NCBI RefSeq assembly: GCF_000512355.1
Contig: NZ_CP004006.1
Location: forward strand, 2,624,501 to 2,688,500
Direction of reading: 5' to 3'
From: Legionella oakridgensis ATCC 33761 = DSM 21215
GTDB lineage: Bacteria; Pseudomonadota; Gammaproteobacteria; Legionellales; Legionellaceae
DNA: 64,000 nucleotides
Shown: one piece after another, positions 16,643 through 26,105 of the stretch
Position numbering within the stretch: position 1 is the stretch's first letter
Layout of the letters: every line of letters starts with the position of its first letter
The notes under the pieces: model-generated
The model's database searches: none
The model's input: the letters and a program-made list of their open reading frames with translations, nothing else
What the model was told of the DNA's origin: nothing
Made by a program: the position numbers and the translations under genes

Positions 16643-19549
16643 TTAAGGAGTAACTCTAGGAGCCTCTTCGTATCCTTCTTCAACCTCAGGAGTAATTCCA
16701 GGAGAGTTTTCGCCTCTTTCTTCAAACTCATAGGAAAAGAGTTTTGGCTTTCTGATAAGACCAAACATACTAAGACGACTCACACGACCAGGACCAAACT
16801 CCGATGCTGACATCCTTGCAGCATCATTACCATTGTAATTTTCGCCACTCCTTACCAGATGTTCTGATTCTCTTTCAAGACCTACAGGCGCAGAGCCATA
16901 ACCTATTTCATAATCTTTTTTAGGCGCCTCATTGGTGACTACTTGATAGGCAATACGGGCTATTACTTCTGTTTTTTGATAATAGCCCCCTAAATTGACG
17001 AAAGGAAGTTTGCTTAAAAATTCAACCAACAGACTGATAAAAGCATTCCATATCCCACTCGTACGGTTAACATGAGCTTTTTGTATATCTTGAGCCCGCT
17101 GCTCTATCATCTCTCTGTCTCTATCTGAGAAAAAGGCATTAAAATGCTCAGGAGGTGTCGTACGCAGATATTGCGTAAATCCTTTCAGATATTCACCGCT
17201 AGAACTAATTTCCTCAGGATTTGCCCCATAGGCAATGGCAAGCACCGCCATATCGTAATAACCGTTAGCCAAGGCAGCAATCATCAAATGATTGAATACC
17301 TGTTCCATTAAGACTACCTCGTTATCTCGCGCATAACTTAACAATGATCGAACCATAGGTACGTAATTATTCTTACAAGCATTTTGCAACATAGAATTAT
17401 AATCGATAACCTTCGGCGCCATACAGAACAATAATTGATCAATCAATGCCACGTTACCTCGCTCTGCAGCTTTATCTAATATCTGTTGTTTAGTTTCCTC
17501 TTGCAACTTACTAAACTCAGCAGGAGTCAATAAGTCAATAAGCGTTTTCGCACCCTCCAAATTCTCAAATTGTACCGTTTCCAGAATTGCAAGTGCTTTA
17601 TCCATTAGTGTTAAAGCAGGGTCGCTTTTAATGACCGCCTCGAGAATTCTCATATCTCCCTGGCGACAGGCAAAATATAAGGCAGGCGCTCTTTCCTTTA
17701 AGCTTCCAGAGTTACTCATTTTTACAGGTAGCGCAGGACGCTTTGCATTGTCCGGGCGTTTTAATCCAAGCAAATATTCAACAACCGGATATTTCTCGCT
17801 TTTAATGGCCAGCTCCAACGCCGTTAACCCACGCTCACCATTTTTTTGTTTTAAACTGTTTGTAACCTTTGCACCATACTCAACCAATATTTTGACATGC
17901 TCGAGTTTTCCTACTTGAGCCGCAACCATCATTGCCGTATATCCACTCGTATTTTTTGCATTCAAATCAAGCTCAGGATGCGCCAGCAACGTTGCTCCTA
18001 TTGCTATTGCAAATTCATCCGCATCTAACGTTAATACGGCACGGTGCAATGTTAATGCTTCGAGATCAAGAGAAGAATCTTCTATTTCAATCGCAAGTCC
18101 TGCCCGGACATCCCGAACATCCCCTGTTGTAATGCTTTTAAGAGTACCCACATGGCTCATCCAACTTTGTAATTGGGCATTCAATATTCGACGATTCACT
18201 AAGGTGTGCAGATAATCAATGGTTTCATCCATAGCCTTATCAAAAGATTCAGGCTGATCCTCAAACAACCATTGCTGCATTAACTCGTCGCGTTCAAGAA
18301 GGCCGCTGCAATCAGTAGCATCCATGATTTCACGTAATTGTGGCAATTTGAATACTTCAAAAATTTCAAACAGGGAATGGCCACCGCTGTTGTAGATCAT
18401 CAACGCGGTAAAAGCCTTCATATAATCTTCAAAATAATCACCATGAAATGGATGCCCCTCGCGTTTTTGCATTAAAATATTGCGAAGCATGGCTAAAGTA
18501 GTGCTGGAAATACCATTAGAATATATATGCGTTTGTCGGGCAAATAAGTGTTGGCTCCACTGACTTTCAATCATAAAATCAGCTTGATCCGCTGAGCGTT
18601 GAAATGGCGACACCACCATGCGTGTATGCGTCACCGTAACAGGAACTTCTTTTTCAATACCCTCTGCATCCCTAACTATTTTTGTGACAGGAACGCGCTT
18701 TACCTGACCATCTGCATCCACTTCATCCTGATAAAGAGGAACTTCATATTCCTTCATACCACCATCTACCGCAATATCAGTAAACGGTAATGGTATGGTA
18801 GAGCGAATAAGGCCCTTTGCAGCAGTAAGAACATGCTCATGTTCTCGTTTTATTTTTCGGCCACGACCATCCATCCCCATAGTAAAAACACTATCTTCAT
18901 AAATATCGGCTGGCATAGAATGATCATGTTGTGTATTTAGCGTAGCCAGAATGGTGCTCTTGGCTATTTCACACAAATTGTCGCAAGCCTTAGGAGAGAG
19001 TCCATGAAAATCATGGGTTTTTAATTTGTAAATAACTTCTGCATATTCAAGTTGATATTTGTTAAGTGATGGATGCATATTTCCATCTAAAATCAATTCA
19101 ACAGCGGCCTTTTCTTTGGGTTTATTAGCAAGCACTCTCGATAGATTATCTTTCAGCTTTCCAGTGAAAGCTTGCAATTGTTCAGTTTCCAAGGCTTCCG
19201 CTGTTGGTGCAAGCATGTGATAGGCTAAATGCGTTTCAAAATAACGCCTTGAGGGATCTGCATTAACTAGCTTTGGATCAGCGCTTACCCTAAATTGTTT
19301 TTCATCCGCCAAAAGCTCTTTAATATTTGTAATGAACGCTTTGTCATCTTCGGACTTTATGCCTTCCAGATATAGCACTTTCAGCTTCGAAATAATCTCA
19401 GCGTCAACACTTGCCTTTTTACAAGCACGGATAAGCATCAGTAAGCTTTCACCTACCGTTAATACGACTTCCGCACCAGAGCGATTCGCACTAATATGGG
19501 TCTCAAGAGCATTGCTAATTTGGACCATTTGACCTTCTGTGAATTTCAT
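16643..19549 (-). CDS. Large ankyrin-repeat effector candidate with the GGHSLFE module
   Basis: A 968-residue protein. The N-terminal half (about 1-480) is unrecognised and holds, near residue 385, SGGHSLFEIFEV within a region that resembles the module of the two proteins at 27464-28879 and 30339-33919. Ankyrin-type repeats follow from about residue 530 (TSGYTAMMVAAQVGKLEHVKILVEYGA, GLTALELAIKSEKYPVVEYLLG and weaker copies up to about 780). The tail is acidic (EFEERGENSP, EVEEGYEEAPRVTP), like a Dot/Icm E-block signal. The gene is single, with an operator-like palindrome 24 bases upstream. No catalytic motif was identified. Confidence 0.75.
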   Translation of the reverse strand: MKFTEGQMVQISNALETHISANRSGAEVVLTVGESLLMLIRACKKASVDAEIISKLKVLYLEGIKSEDDKAFITNIKELLADEKQFRVSADPKLVNADPSRRYFETHLAYHMLAPTAEALETEQLQAFTGKLKDNLSRVLANKPKEKAAVELILDGNMHPSLNKYQLEYAEVIYKLKTHDFHGLSPKACDNLCEIAKSTILATLNTQHDHSMPADIYEDSVFTMGMDGRGRKIKREHEHVLTAAKGLIRSTIPLPFTDIAVDGGMKEYEVPLYQDEVDADGQVKRVPVTKIVRDAEGIEKEVPVTVTHTRMVVSPFQRSADQADFMIESQWSQHLFARQTHIYSNGISSTTLAMLRNILMQKREGHPFHGDYFEDYMKAFTALMIYNSGGHSLFEIFEVFKLPQLREIMDATDCSGLLERDELMQQWLFEDQPESFDKAMDETIDYLHTLVNRRILNAQLQSWMSHVGTLKSITTGDVRDVRAGLAIEIEDSSLDLEALTLHRAVLTLDADEFAIAIGATLLAHPELDLNAKNTSGYTAMMVAAQVGKLEHVKILVEYGAKVTNSLKQKNGERGLTALELAIKSEKYPVVEYLLGLKRPDNAKRPALPVKMSNSGSLKERAPALYFACRQGDMRILEAVIKSDPALTLMDKALAILETVQFENLEGAKTLIDLLTPAEFSKLQEETKQQILDKAAERGNVALIDQLLFCMAPKVIDYNSMLQNACKNNYVPMVRSLLSYARDNEVVLMEQVFNHLMIAALANGYYDMAVLAIAYGANPEEISSSGEYLKGFTQYLRTTPPEHFNAFFSDRDREMIEQRAQDIQKAHVNRTSGIWNAFISLLVEFLSKLPFVNLGGYYQKTEVIARIAYQVVTNEAPKKDYEIGYGSAPVGLERESEHLVRSGENYNGNDAARMSASEFGPGRVSRLSMFGLIRKPKLFSYEFEERGENSPGITPEVEEGYEEAPRVTP

Positions 19550-19572
19550 GATGATGGCTCACAAATTTTCTC

Positions 19573-19598
19573 ATCTTGCTATGATATCATAACAAGAT
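19573..19598. promoter_or_regulatory. 26-bp near-perfect palindrome upstream of the 968-aa gene
   Basis: ATCTTGCTATGAT is followed by ATCATAACAAGAT; the halves are complementary except one pair. It is centred at 19585.5, 24 bases before the start codon at 19549, so it could be an operator or a 5'-UTR hairpin. Confidence 0.5.
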
Positions 19599-19750
19599 AA
19601 TTTTTGAACTCTATTTATACATATTGATGTCATTTGACACATTGTGAATCTCGACTATATTTTATTTTTTACCAAAACCTCCCGTAAATTAGTTGATCTT
19701 CATACTTGTACGAGTAACCTAGTAACCCGATGAACAATGGTTGTCAACTT

Positions 19751-20962
19751 TCATGAGCATCCAGGAATCATTGCATTGGCGCGCCCAGTAAAATCACCAT
19801 CAAGATGTTCATCTTGCTTGACCATTGTATGCGTTTTTTCCTGAACATACTCAACACAGCGTTTTAAACGTGGATCAGGATAACACTCAAGGATATAGTT
19901 ATAGGCAGCAGCACTATCAGTAGGGGGTGCATAGCGACTTGACACAGTAGGTGCTGCAAACATACTGGCATCATATTCATCCAGGGAAGTAGACAAATAT
20001 CGATGGCGGTGAATTTGTTGCGTGTAGGTTATCTGTTCAACCAATTCATGATGTAAAAAATGCCCCAACAATGACTGACTTGGTCCAGCCTCAACACACT
20101 CATCTTCTGCGGCAAGAACATCATACAGGATTTTTTGTTTAGCCACTCGTTTTATTAGATGATCTTTTCCATCCGCCATAAGACGCATATCAACTATTAA
20201 TTGCGCTGCGGGAAGCGCTCCCTCACACACAAAAAAATCTTCCAGACGAACAGCTCCCCCTTGAGTGGGCCAAGCATCCACGACTAATAAATCTTTAATT
20301 CCAGGTTTTGTTAAAGAGATAAGATGCCCTCCCCCAAGATTTCCTACGACAACGAAAGTATGGGGAAAGTCTCTTCCACCCATTCGCATGCCACAAATAT
20401 TAATGGGTGTCCCAACAGGTAATATGGCGCATAACAAAGTTGCCATGACATGTGCATGCTGGTCGCAATTTCCAGTTAAACTTAATACTGCACAAGCAGC
20501 ATTTCTTGCGACGTAATTCCTGCGAGCATTTTTAGGTTCATAGGAAGGAATATGATAAAAAAATGTTTGCTTAATACCCGCTTTAAACAATGTTTGCCAA
20601 CCTTCTGCGTTGGCCTTTTTTAGGGACTCCTCTCTTAAACCATGGTCAGTTCGGCTTAAATACAACCAACTCGTTCTATATTTCCCAGCCTCCCACGAAC
20701 GCCCACGACTCGCTACCACATCATCCAAATTATTTTCCGCACCCAGCGCCAGCAAGGTTTTAGTAAGATAAGCCGCCGCATCACATAATGCTATTATGCT
20801 AGGAGGACGAGTCGCTTCAGCAGTGGCGACACCAGCAGCATCACCTACATCAGCGGAACCAGCAGCGGTACTGGTACTATAAGGTTCAATATAATGCCTC
20901 CGCTTTTTTTCTAACCTGTCCTCTTCAAAATGACGTTTAATCGCTTCTTCATTGCTGGACAT
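19751..20962 (-). CDS. Possible Cys-His-Asp enzyme (transglutaminase/papain-like), effector candidate
   Basis: A 403-residue protein of no firm family. A Cys in GNCDQHAHVMATLL (about residue 165), a His in DFPHTFVVVGN (about 200) and an Asp in LLVVDAWPTQGG (about 226) have the order and spacing of a transglutaminase-like or papain-like triad. The N-terminus is charged and has an Ala/Thr-rich stretch (residues 29-52); the C-terminus lacks a strong acidic block. There is no signal peptide. The ATG at 20962 lacks a clear SD. It is flanked by accessory genes on both sides. The triad is inferred from pattern only; a deamidase, protease or cross-linker are all possible. Confidence 0.6.
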   Translation of the reverse strand: MSSNEEAIKRHFEEDRLEKKRRHYIEPYSTSTAAGSADVGDAAGVATAEATRPPSIIALCDAAAYLTKTLLALGAENNLDDVVASRGRSWEAGKYRTSWLYLSRTDHGLREESLKKANAEGWQTLFKAGIKQTFFYHIPSYEPKNARRNYVARNAACAVLSLTGNCDQHAHVMATLLCAILPVGTPINICGMRMGGRDFPHTFVVVGNLGGGHLISLTKPGIKDLLVVDAWPTQGGAVRLEDFFVCEGALPAAQLIVDMRLMADGKDHLIKRVAKQKILYDVLAAEDECVEAGPSQSLLGHFLHHELVEQITYTQQIHRHRYLSTSLDEYDASMFAAPTVSSRYAPPTDSAAAYNYILECYPDPRLKRCVEYVQEKTHTMVKQDEHLDGDFTGRANAMIPGCS

Positions 20963-21208
20963 ATGTTTTTTAATGTAAATTAAAAGTTCAAATAGTATAA
21001 TACCAATTCATAAACGAGTACAGTCTTATCCATCTTTTTAAGATAATTGCACAAAATTATATCTAATTTTACTTTTTGGGCTTTGCACCTAATTCCCCTT
21101 AACTCTCACCCGCCGGGCATAATGACAAAATAAAACACAAGTTACTTGCTATTTTCTCAGAATATCGAGTAACCTGTAATTGGTTGACCACGTATAAGGA
21201 GATCTAAA

Positions 21209-21622
21209 ATGGATGGAAAAGATAAGCGTTATACGAGACCACGTAAAAGACCTGCTTTCTCAAGCGCTGAACATTCAACCACTTCTGGTTCTTCAGCAGC
21301 TGAGCATTCGCTGGCTTCTAGCTCCACGCACGCCGCGCCAACTCCCCTCCGCACTTCATCAGCCACTGCGCCAGGTTTTTTTAGTTCAGCGCCACCAAAG
21401 GTGCAGGTCAGTTTTGATCAGCCTTCTCTTCTTTTATTGATGGGCATATTGCAGGAACTAAGAACCCGAAATGAAATTTAACTGGCAAAAATAAAGATTG
21501 AGGAAGCTCAAAGACAAATGGAAATAGAAGCGGCACGCGAGGAATTGGAAGCGGCACAAAAAGCGCAAAAAGAGGACGAAGAACGATTTAACAATGACAT
21601 AAGACCCACGATGTATGCATAA
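21209..21622 (+). pseudogene. Low-complexity plus coiled-coil protein interrupted by an in-frame TAA
   Basis: ATG 21209 follows a good SD (AAGGAG). The first 90 residues are basic and then Ser/Ala-rich, ending VSFDQPSLLLLMGILQELRTRNEI before TAA at 21479-21481. The same frame then continues with LAKIKIEEAQRQMEIEAARE and more charged helix to a TAA at 21620-21622. The continuation is a strong coiled coil that fits onto LQELRTRNEI, so the ancestral protein was probably about 137 residues and one codon mutated to a stop. Readthrough is possible. Function unknown. Confidence 0.6.
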
Positions 21623-21743
21623 ATATTTCGAGCCTTTAATGATCATTAAAGGCTCGACTATAAATATTCTTCTCTCTGCCGACTTAACCAGCAATCAAGC
21701 GATGCCTATATAGTAAATAGGCAAGCAATAAAAGACTCTGGAA

Positions 21744-22040
21744 ATGAATCTCATTGAACATATGATTAACCATGCGATTATAAATAGAAAAATCATTCAT
21801 TTTATTTATGACGGTTATGTTCGCCAAGTCGAACCACATCATTACGGGATTTTAAACCAATCCATGCAACTTCATGGTTATCAAATTAGTAATGGCAGTA
21901 AAAGCGGGGAACTTCCTGAATGGCGAAATTTCAAATTTGATCACATTCAAAATTTATCCATCAATGACCATACGTTTGAGCGCCGACCGGATCATCATCC
22001 ATTCAACTCAAACTATTCCAAAATCATTAAAACAGTTTAA
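21744..22040 (+). CDS. Small WYL-like domain protein
   Basis: A 98-residue protein. RKIIHFIYDGYVRQVEPHHYGILNQSMQLHGYQISNGSKSGELPEWRNFKFDHIQNLSI has the R-x-x-x-P...L-x-G-Y...R-x-F-x-x-D-x-I plan of WYL domains, here without any HTH. Stand-alone WYL-like proteins are known, but their roles are unclear. It lies in its own transcription unit between accessory genes and the SIMPL gene. Confidence 0.6.
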   Translation: MNLIEHMINHAIINRKIIHFIYDGYVRQVEPHHYGILNQSMQLHGYQISNGSKSGELPEWRNFKFDHIQNLSINDHTFERRPDHHPFNSNYSKIIKTV

Positions 22041-22118
22041 ATCAGCAAAACAAATAAGACTAAATTGCGCGGGCCATTTGCTTTCTTGTTTCTGCAACAA
22101 AAAAATCCATTTTGCCTA

Positions 22119-22147
22119 TTGACGTTCCATTCAGAACCGTCTATTTT
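22119..22147 (+). promoter_or_regulatory. Sigma70-type promoter of the SIMPL gene
   Basis: TTGACG (22119-22124) and TATTTT (22142-22147) are separated by 17 bases, about 70 bases before the ATG at 22219. Confidence 0.55.
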
Positions 22148-22218
22148 ACACACCCAACAGGTGCTTTTTTTCATTATTTTCGCTGGATTTTCCTAGCTAA
22201 TATAAGGAGTTTTTTCTT

Positions 22219-22916
22219 ATGTGGTCGAAACTTTTTTCCGCCTCGATTTTGGGGTGTGGTTTTGCGTTGAGTGGTTTTTTATTGCAAAAGGTTTAACTGA
22301 TTCCAGAGAATACAGTCGCTTTGTGGAAGTGAAAGGATTAGCTGAACGCATTGTAAAATCCGATGAAGCCATATGGACATTAAACATTAAATTGGTGAGT
22401 AACGAACTCCCAGCTCTCTATCAAGCCATTGATGAAGCACAAGGCAAAACTCATCAATTTTTAAGTAAGCAAGGCTTTAAAGACAGTGAAATCAGTACCA
22501 ATCCCGTCGCTGTAACTGATAATCAAAGCGTTTCATACAATCAAAATCAAGACATGCCGCGCTACAGTGCTGATACAGGATTAACCGTCACCACCGCCAA
22601 TGTGGACCAGGTAGCGGCTGCAATACAAAAAACAGGCGATCTTGTCCAGCAAGGAATCGTCGTTACCACATCCAACGCCATATATCGGTTCAACGACTTA
22701 AATGCGATTAAACCAGACATGCTGAATGACGCCACGCAAAGTGCCTATGAAGCGGCAAAAAGCTTTGCCGATAATGCAAAAGCAGCCTTAGGTTATATTC
22801 GCTTGGCAAAGCAAGGATTATTCACCATTGCAGATGCCAACTCCAACTATGACAGCGGCAATGCCATTATGAAAAAGGTACGTGTCGTAACGACGGTTGA
22901 ATATCAATTGAAATAA
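22219..22916 (+). CDS. SIMPL-domain exported protein, one-base frameshift near the N-terminus
   Basis: The real start is ATG 22219 after AAGGAG, giving MWSKLFSASILGCGFALSG, a membrane anchor or signal. The frame then hits TAA within 80 bases. Adding one T to T6 at 22275-22280 gives GFFIAKGLTDSREYSRFVEVKGLAERIV and joins the intact SIMPL domain (formerly DUF541; BP26/OMP28 type), which runs to the end (AALGYIRLAKQGLFTIADANS, VRVVTTVEYQLK). A GTG at 22221 opens the long frame but would give a nonsense leader. SIMPL proteins are envelope proteins of poorly known role. Confidence 0.8.
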
Positions 22917-22924
22917 AAAATTCA

Positions 22925-22964
22925 GGCCTGTTGTCATTTACGCTCAAAAAATTAACAACAGGCC
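22925..22964. terminator. Hairpin between convergent genes, likely bidirectional terminator
   Basis: GGCCTGTTGT (22925-22934) pairs perfectly with ACAACAGGCC (22955-22964) over a 20-base loop. It sits between the stop of the SIMPL gene and the stop of the minus-strand hydrolase gene. No T run follows directly, so it may be a weak terminator. Confidence 0.6.
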
Positions 22965-22977
22965 CCAAGCGTTTAAA

Positions 22978-24009
22978 TTATAACGTTGGCATGAGTTTTT
23001 TTGTAATATCTCCTTCCAAGGCAATATTGGTTGGATCAATGGATAAAAGAGGTGCTCCTTCAGCAAAATTAATTTTATTTAAATCGATCCAAATGATATT
23101 CGGCGCTGAAGTCGAATTGAAGTAATACACCTTATTAGTAGCGTCTGCAACGCTTACCCAACGAGTCGCCCAGGCATCTTCTGTTTTATTGCCAGACGTA
23201 TCTACCGCACCAAACGGAACCATTGCCGTACGCATGACGGCTAAAACACCGGCAATGGATTCCAGCTGAGAGTTTGGTTTAGGCAATGTTTTTAAAAAGG
23301 TCGCAACACGAACAAAACGGCTTAGAGGATCGGGGTCGCCTGGCAGAGGTAACTTCCCACCAAATCCTTGATAGCGTTTAAGATTGGCAAGTTGAATATT
23401 ATAAGCCGGCTCATTAGTCATCACTTGATATTGTCGACCATGATAAACATGCATTTTTCCTTGAATGAATTCAATGATGGCGGAATCGCCAGTTGCATCT
23501 TCCATGGCCAAATGCAATGGCCAAATCTTATCATATACTTTTGTTGCAACAATCTGCAAATCTTTTGTACCCTGCAACGCTTCATCGACGGTTGCAAAAT
23601 TATCAAGCACATATTGCGCCCATAAAACGTTGGATATCTTTTGAGCATCACTGTTACTTTGCGGATATTGCGTTTCCGCTAAATAAAGCAAATGCACCAC
23701 CAGCCCTTTTTCATTCATTCCATCGGACACAGCATTGGAATGAAAAGCTGTTACAGCCAGCGTGCCATACTTAGAGCTCCAGGTTAATGAATTCTCTCCA
23801 GCCTCGCCTGAATGTTTTGTTCCTCGAGGCATGGCTTTAATTAAGGGCAAATCAGAAGTATAAAGATCAACCGAGCGAGCAACGACCCGAGAAATACCAT
23901 TGTCATTCCAAAATACGGTCGTACAGGCGTGAGAGGTAAACGAAATAACGTTTAGAATAAATGCAATAACAATAGTAAAATTTCTAGCTTTTCTCCATTT
24001 CATGATCAT
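22978..24009 (-). CDS. Choloylglycine hydrolase/penicillin V acylase-like Ntn hydrolase
   Basis: A linear amide C-N hydrolase of the Ntn superfamily, 343 residues. The signal peptide (FTIVIAFILNVISFTSHA) is followed directly by CTTVFWNDNG, so cleavage would expose the catalytic Cys. Family residues follow: R in ISRVVARSVDLY, D in NAVSDGMNEKGL, N in MTNEPAYNIQLANLKRYQG and R in ATRWVSVADATNKVYYF. Such enzymes cleave bile acid amides, penicillin V or acyl-homoserine lactones; the substrate cannot be read from sequence. Likely periplasmic or secreted. It is the first of a set of envelope or exported proteins on the minus strand. Confidence 0.9.
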   Translation of the reverse strand: MIMKWRKARNFTIVIAFILNVISFTSHACTTVFWNDNGISRVVARSVDLYTSDLPLIKAMPRGTKHSGEAGENSLTWSSKYGTLAVTAFHSNAVSDGMNEKGLVVHLLYLAETQYPQSNSDAQKISNVLWAQYVLDNFATVDEALQGTKDLQIVATKVYDKIWPLHLAMEDATGDSAIIEFIQGKMHVYHGRQYQVMTNEPAYNIQLANLKRYQGFGGKLPLPGDPDPLSRFVRVATFLKTLPKPNSQLESIAGVLAVMRTAMVPFGAVDTSGNKTEDAWATRWVSVADATNKVYYFNSTSAPNIIWIDLNKINFAEGAPLLSIDPTNIALEGDITKKLMPTL

Positions 24010-24036
24010 GATGCAATCCTTTTGCCCAAAAATAAA

Positions 24037-25341
24037 TTAATATAATAAAACGCCTGAAGGGTTATCAAACCCTGTCCCCTTAGAATCTCTACATTCGCTT
24101 AATGAGCCATCCGCTATATCAACTGAACAAACAAATACTTTATTCAGCAAAGAATTGGGAACATAGGCGCGTGTTCCTATATCATTAAATCCAATGTTTC
24201 CAAATCCATCAAAACGCCCATCTGTCGTCGCACAACTGCTTAACGTTCCCACATTGGCATCTACTCGACAACGGATAATCCTGTTATTGTTATTATTAGC
24301 AATATAAGCAAACTGTCCTGAGGGATTTAAGGTAATTCCTTCCGGTCCGTCAAATAAATTATTACCGTTGGTGGTGACACACACATCACTCAGTGTCGTG
24401 CCAACGGTATTGCAAATAGAAACAGAGCTGCCAGTAAAATTTGATATATAAGCTATTGTTCCTGCAGCATTGAGCGTCATATCCGAGGGGGTAGCAAAAT
24501 CTGGGCGAATAACGGTATTACAAGGTGTTTGCAACGCCCCCGTTGTGCCATCAACTTGACAAATAGACACGCTACCAGCAGCATTTGAAATATATGCCAA
24601 CGTTCCGGCAGAATTAAGAACAACCCCATCTGGTCTATTGAAAGGACCATTGTTTATAGTCCTGCAATTACTTAATGCTGCCGTTGAAGTATTAATACGG
24701 CAATAAGAAACGCTGTTATTGCCAATATTTGCCACATATAAGATCGTTCCAGCAGGATTGGTCGCAATCGCCTCCGGATTACCAAATCCATTAAATCCAG
24801 CAGCAGTAATAGCGCAATCTTCTAAAGCGCCATCCGCCGGATTCACTTGACAAAGAGAAATACTATTACCTTGCCAATTGGTTATATAAGCGTGCTGCCC
24901 TGCAGGGACTGAAGAAATCGCTAAACCATCGGCCTGACCTGGCTGAGAGCAAAGAAATGGATCCGGGCTCGAATTACCTGACCCTTGAGTTTTACAGACT
25001 TCAGGACCACCATCAATGCGCGATGGAATCTGATTACCATTGACTTGCAACGTCAACAAACAATGTTGCCCGGGAGCCAGCGTAAACGGATTTGAGCAAT
25101 ACCCTGTTCCATTCGTTCTCTGATTTACACCGGTGATGGCTTTTATGGTTAACATTCGGGTGATTTTTGTCTTATTGGTAACCACATATTGCACCGTCTT
25201 GACAAAGTTCGTTGGCAATAAAAAAGCCGTTGGCGTCGTTGGAATGATGCTAAATTTAGGCTGTGTTTCTGCATGCACTCCATTTCCCAAGCAGAGTATG
25301 CACAGTACTAGTAATACATTCCTAACGTATCTTCCATTCAT
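24037..25341 (-). CDS. Exported beta-propeller (YncE/lactonase-like) protein
   Basis: A 434-residue protein with a signal peptide (NVLLVLCILCLGNGVHA). A cysteine-containing N-terminal region (residues about 30-130, with CLLTLQVNGNQIPSR) is followed by at least six repeats of the form AYI(S/A)N...S(I/V)S(I/L)C.(V/I)...G.L..C, about 45 residues each, typical of YncE-like propellers. The paired cysteine in each blade is a regular feature and suggests disulfides in the periplasm or outside. Function unknown. It starts 23 bases upstream of the frame of the hydrolase gene and may be cotranscribed with it. Confidence 0.8.
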   Translation of the reverse strand: MNGRYVRNVLLVLCILCLGNGVHAETQPKFSIIPTTPTAFLLPTNFVKTVQYVVTNKTKITRMLTIKAITGVNQRTNGTGYCSNPFTLAPGQHCLLTLQVNGNQIPSRIDGGPEVCKTQGSGNSSPDPFLCSQPGQADGLAISSVPAGQHAYITNWQGNSISLCQVNPADGALEDCAITAAGFNGFGNPEAIATNPAGTILYVANIGNNSVSYCRINTSTAALSNCRTINNGPFNRPDGVVLNSAGTLAYISNAAGSVSICQVDGTTGALQTPCNTVIRPDFATPSDMTLNAAGTIAYISNFTGSSVSICNTVGTTLSDVCVTTNGNNLFDGPEGITLNPSGQFAYIANNNNNRIIRCRVDANVGTLSSCATTDGRFDGFGNIGFNDIGTRAYVPNSLLNKVFVCSVDIADGSLSECRDSKGTGFDNPSGVLLY

Positions 25342-25350
25342 TTTCTAACC

Positions 25351-26099
25351 TTAGGTAACATACATTATGGTAAATTGCAGTTGCTGAACGTAGAGATGAC
25401 TGAGCTGCAATCCTTCATTGAGTGACTGGCACGGTGCACGAGCCAAATTATTGCGACCCCAATCAGCAAACTCATAACCAATCCCCGCTTGCCAATGAGG
25501 CGACAATGATTTTTGGATGCCGGCTCCAAGGGTATAACTAAATGTTGTCTTGGTATTAGCTCTAAAATTTGGTGCAGGAACTTCTTCGAAAATTTTAGGG
25601 GTAATAAAAAATCATGGGCACGATTAAAACCAACACCAAGACTGCCACTGACATAGGGTTGAAGAAAACGTTCTGCAAACCCAATAATCCGACCTTTAAG
25701 TGCAACCCCAACATGATTGATTTTGTAGTTATACGTAAAGTTATTAAAATCCGGATCGGCATCCTCCCAAATATCCCCGGATAAGCCAGCATTTCCTGTG
25801 GCATTAATGGCCAGCCCAAATTGTCCAATAAAATTAGTGCTTAGATTTTTCTGCAGCCCTAAAAACAATTCCCCCGTAGCAAACGAACTGGTCTCTTTAT
25901 TGGCTGTATAAGTTTTTTCAATGTCAGGCTGCAGGAAAAACGTTTGGGTTTCACCGCCACTTGCCCAAGAAGGGGAAACACTGACGCCAATGACTGGTTT
26001 CCAATGATATTGAACCTCTTCGGCGCCCATTGTACCTGCAGTACCATTCATAGAGGGCAAGACACAGCACAAAGCCACTATTTTACTGATGTTCTTCAT
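25351..26099 (-). CDS. Outer membrane beta-barrel protein, one-base frameshift
   Basis: The signal peptide is MKNISKIVALCCVLPSMNGTAGTMG. The first 170 residues alternate in the manner of a small beta-barrel (VSVSPSWASGGETQTFFLQ, YVSGSLGVGFNRAHDF). As read, the frame then becomes non-beta-like and ends at 25365. Adding one base to the T6 on the coding strand (plus A6 at 25606-25611) restores a barrel ending: YTLGAGIQKSLSPHW, AGIGYEFADWGRNNLA and finally LQFTIMYVT, with stop TAA at 25353-25351. The restored protein is about 249 residues and resembles OmpW/opacity-type surface proteins. It lies between a propeller protein and a porin on the same strand. Confidence 0.75.
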
Positions 26100-26105
26100 G
26101 GTGCG

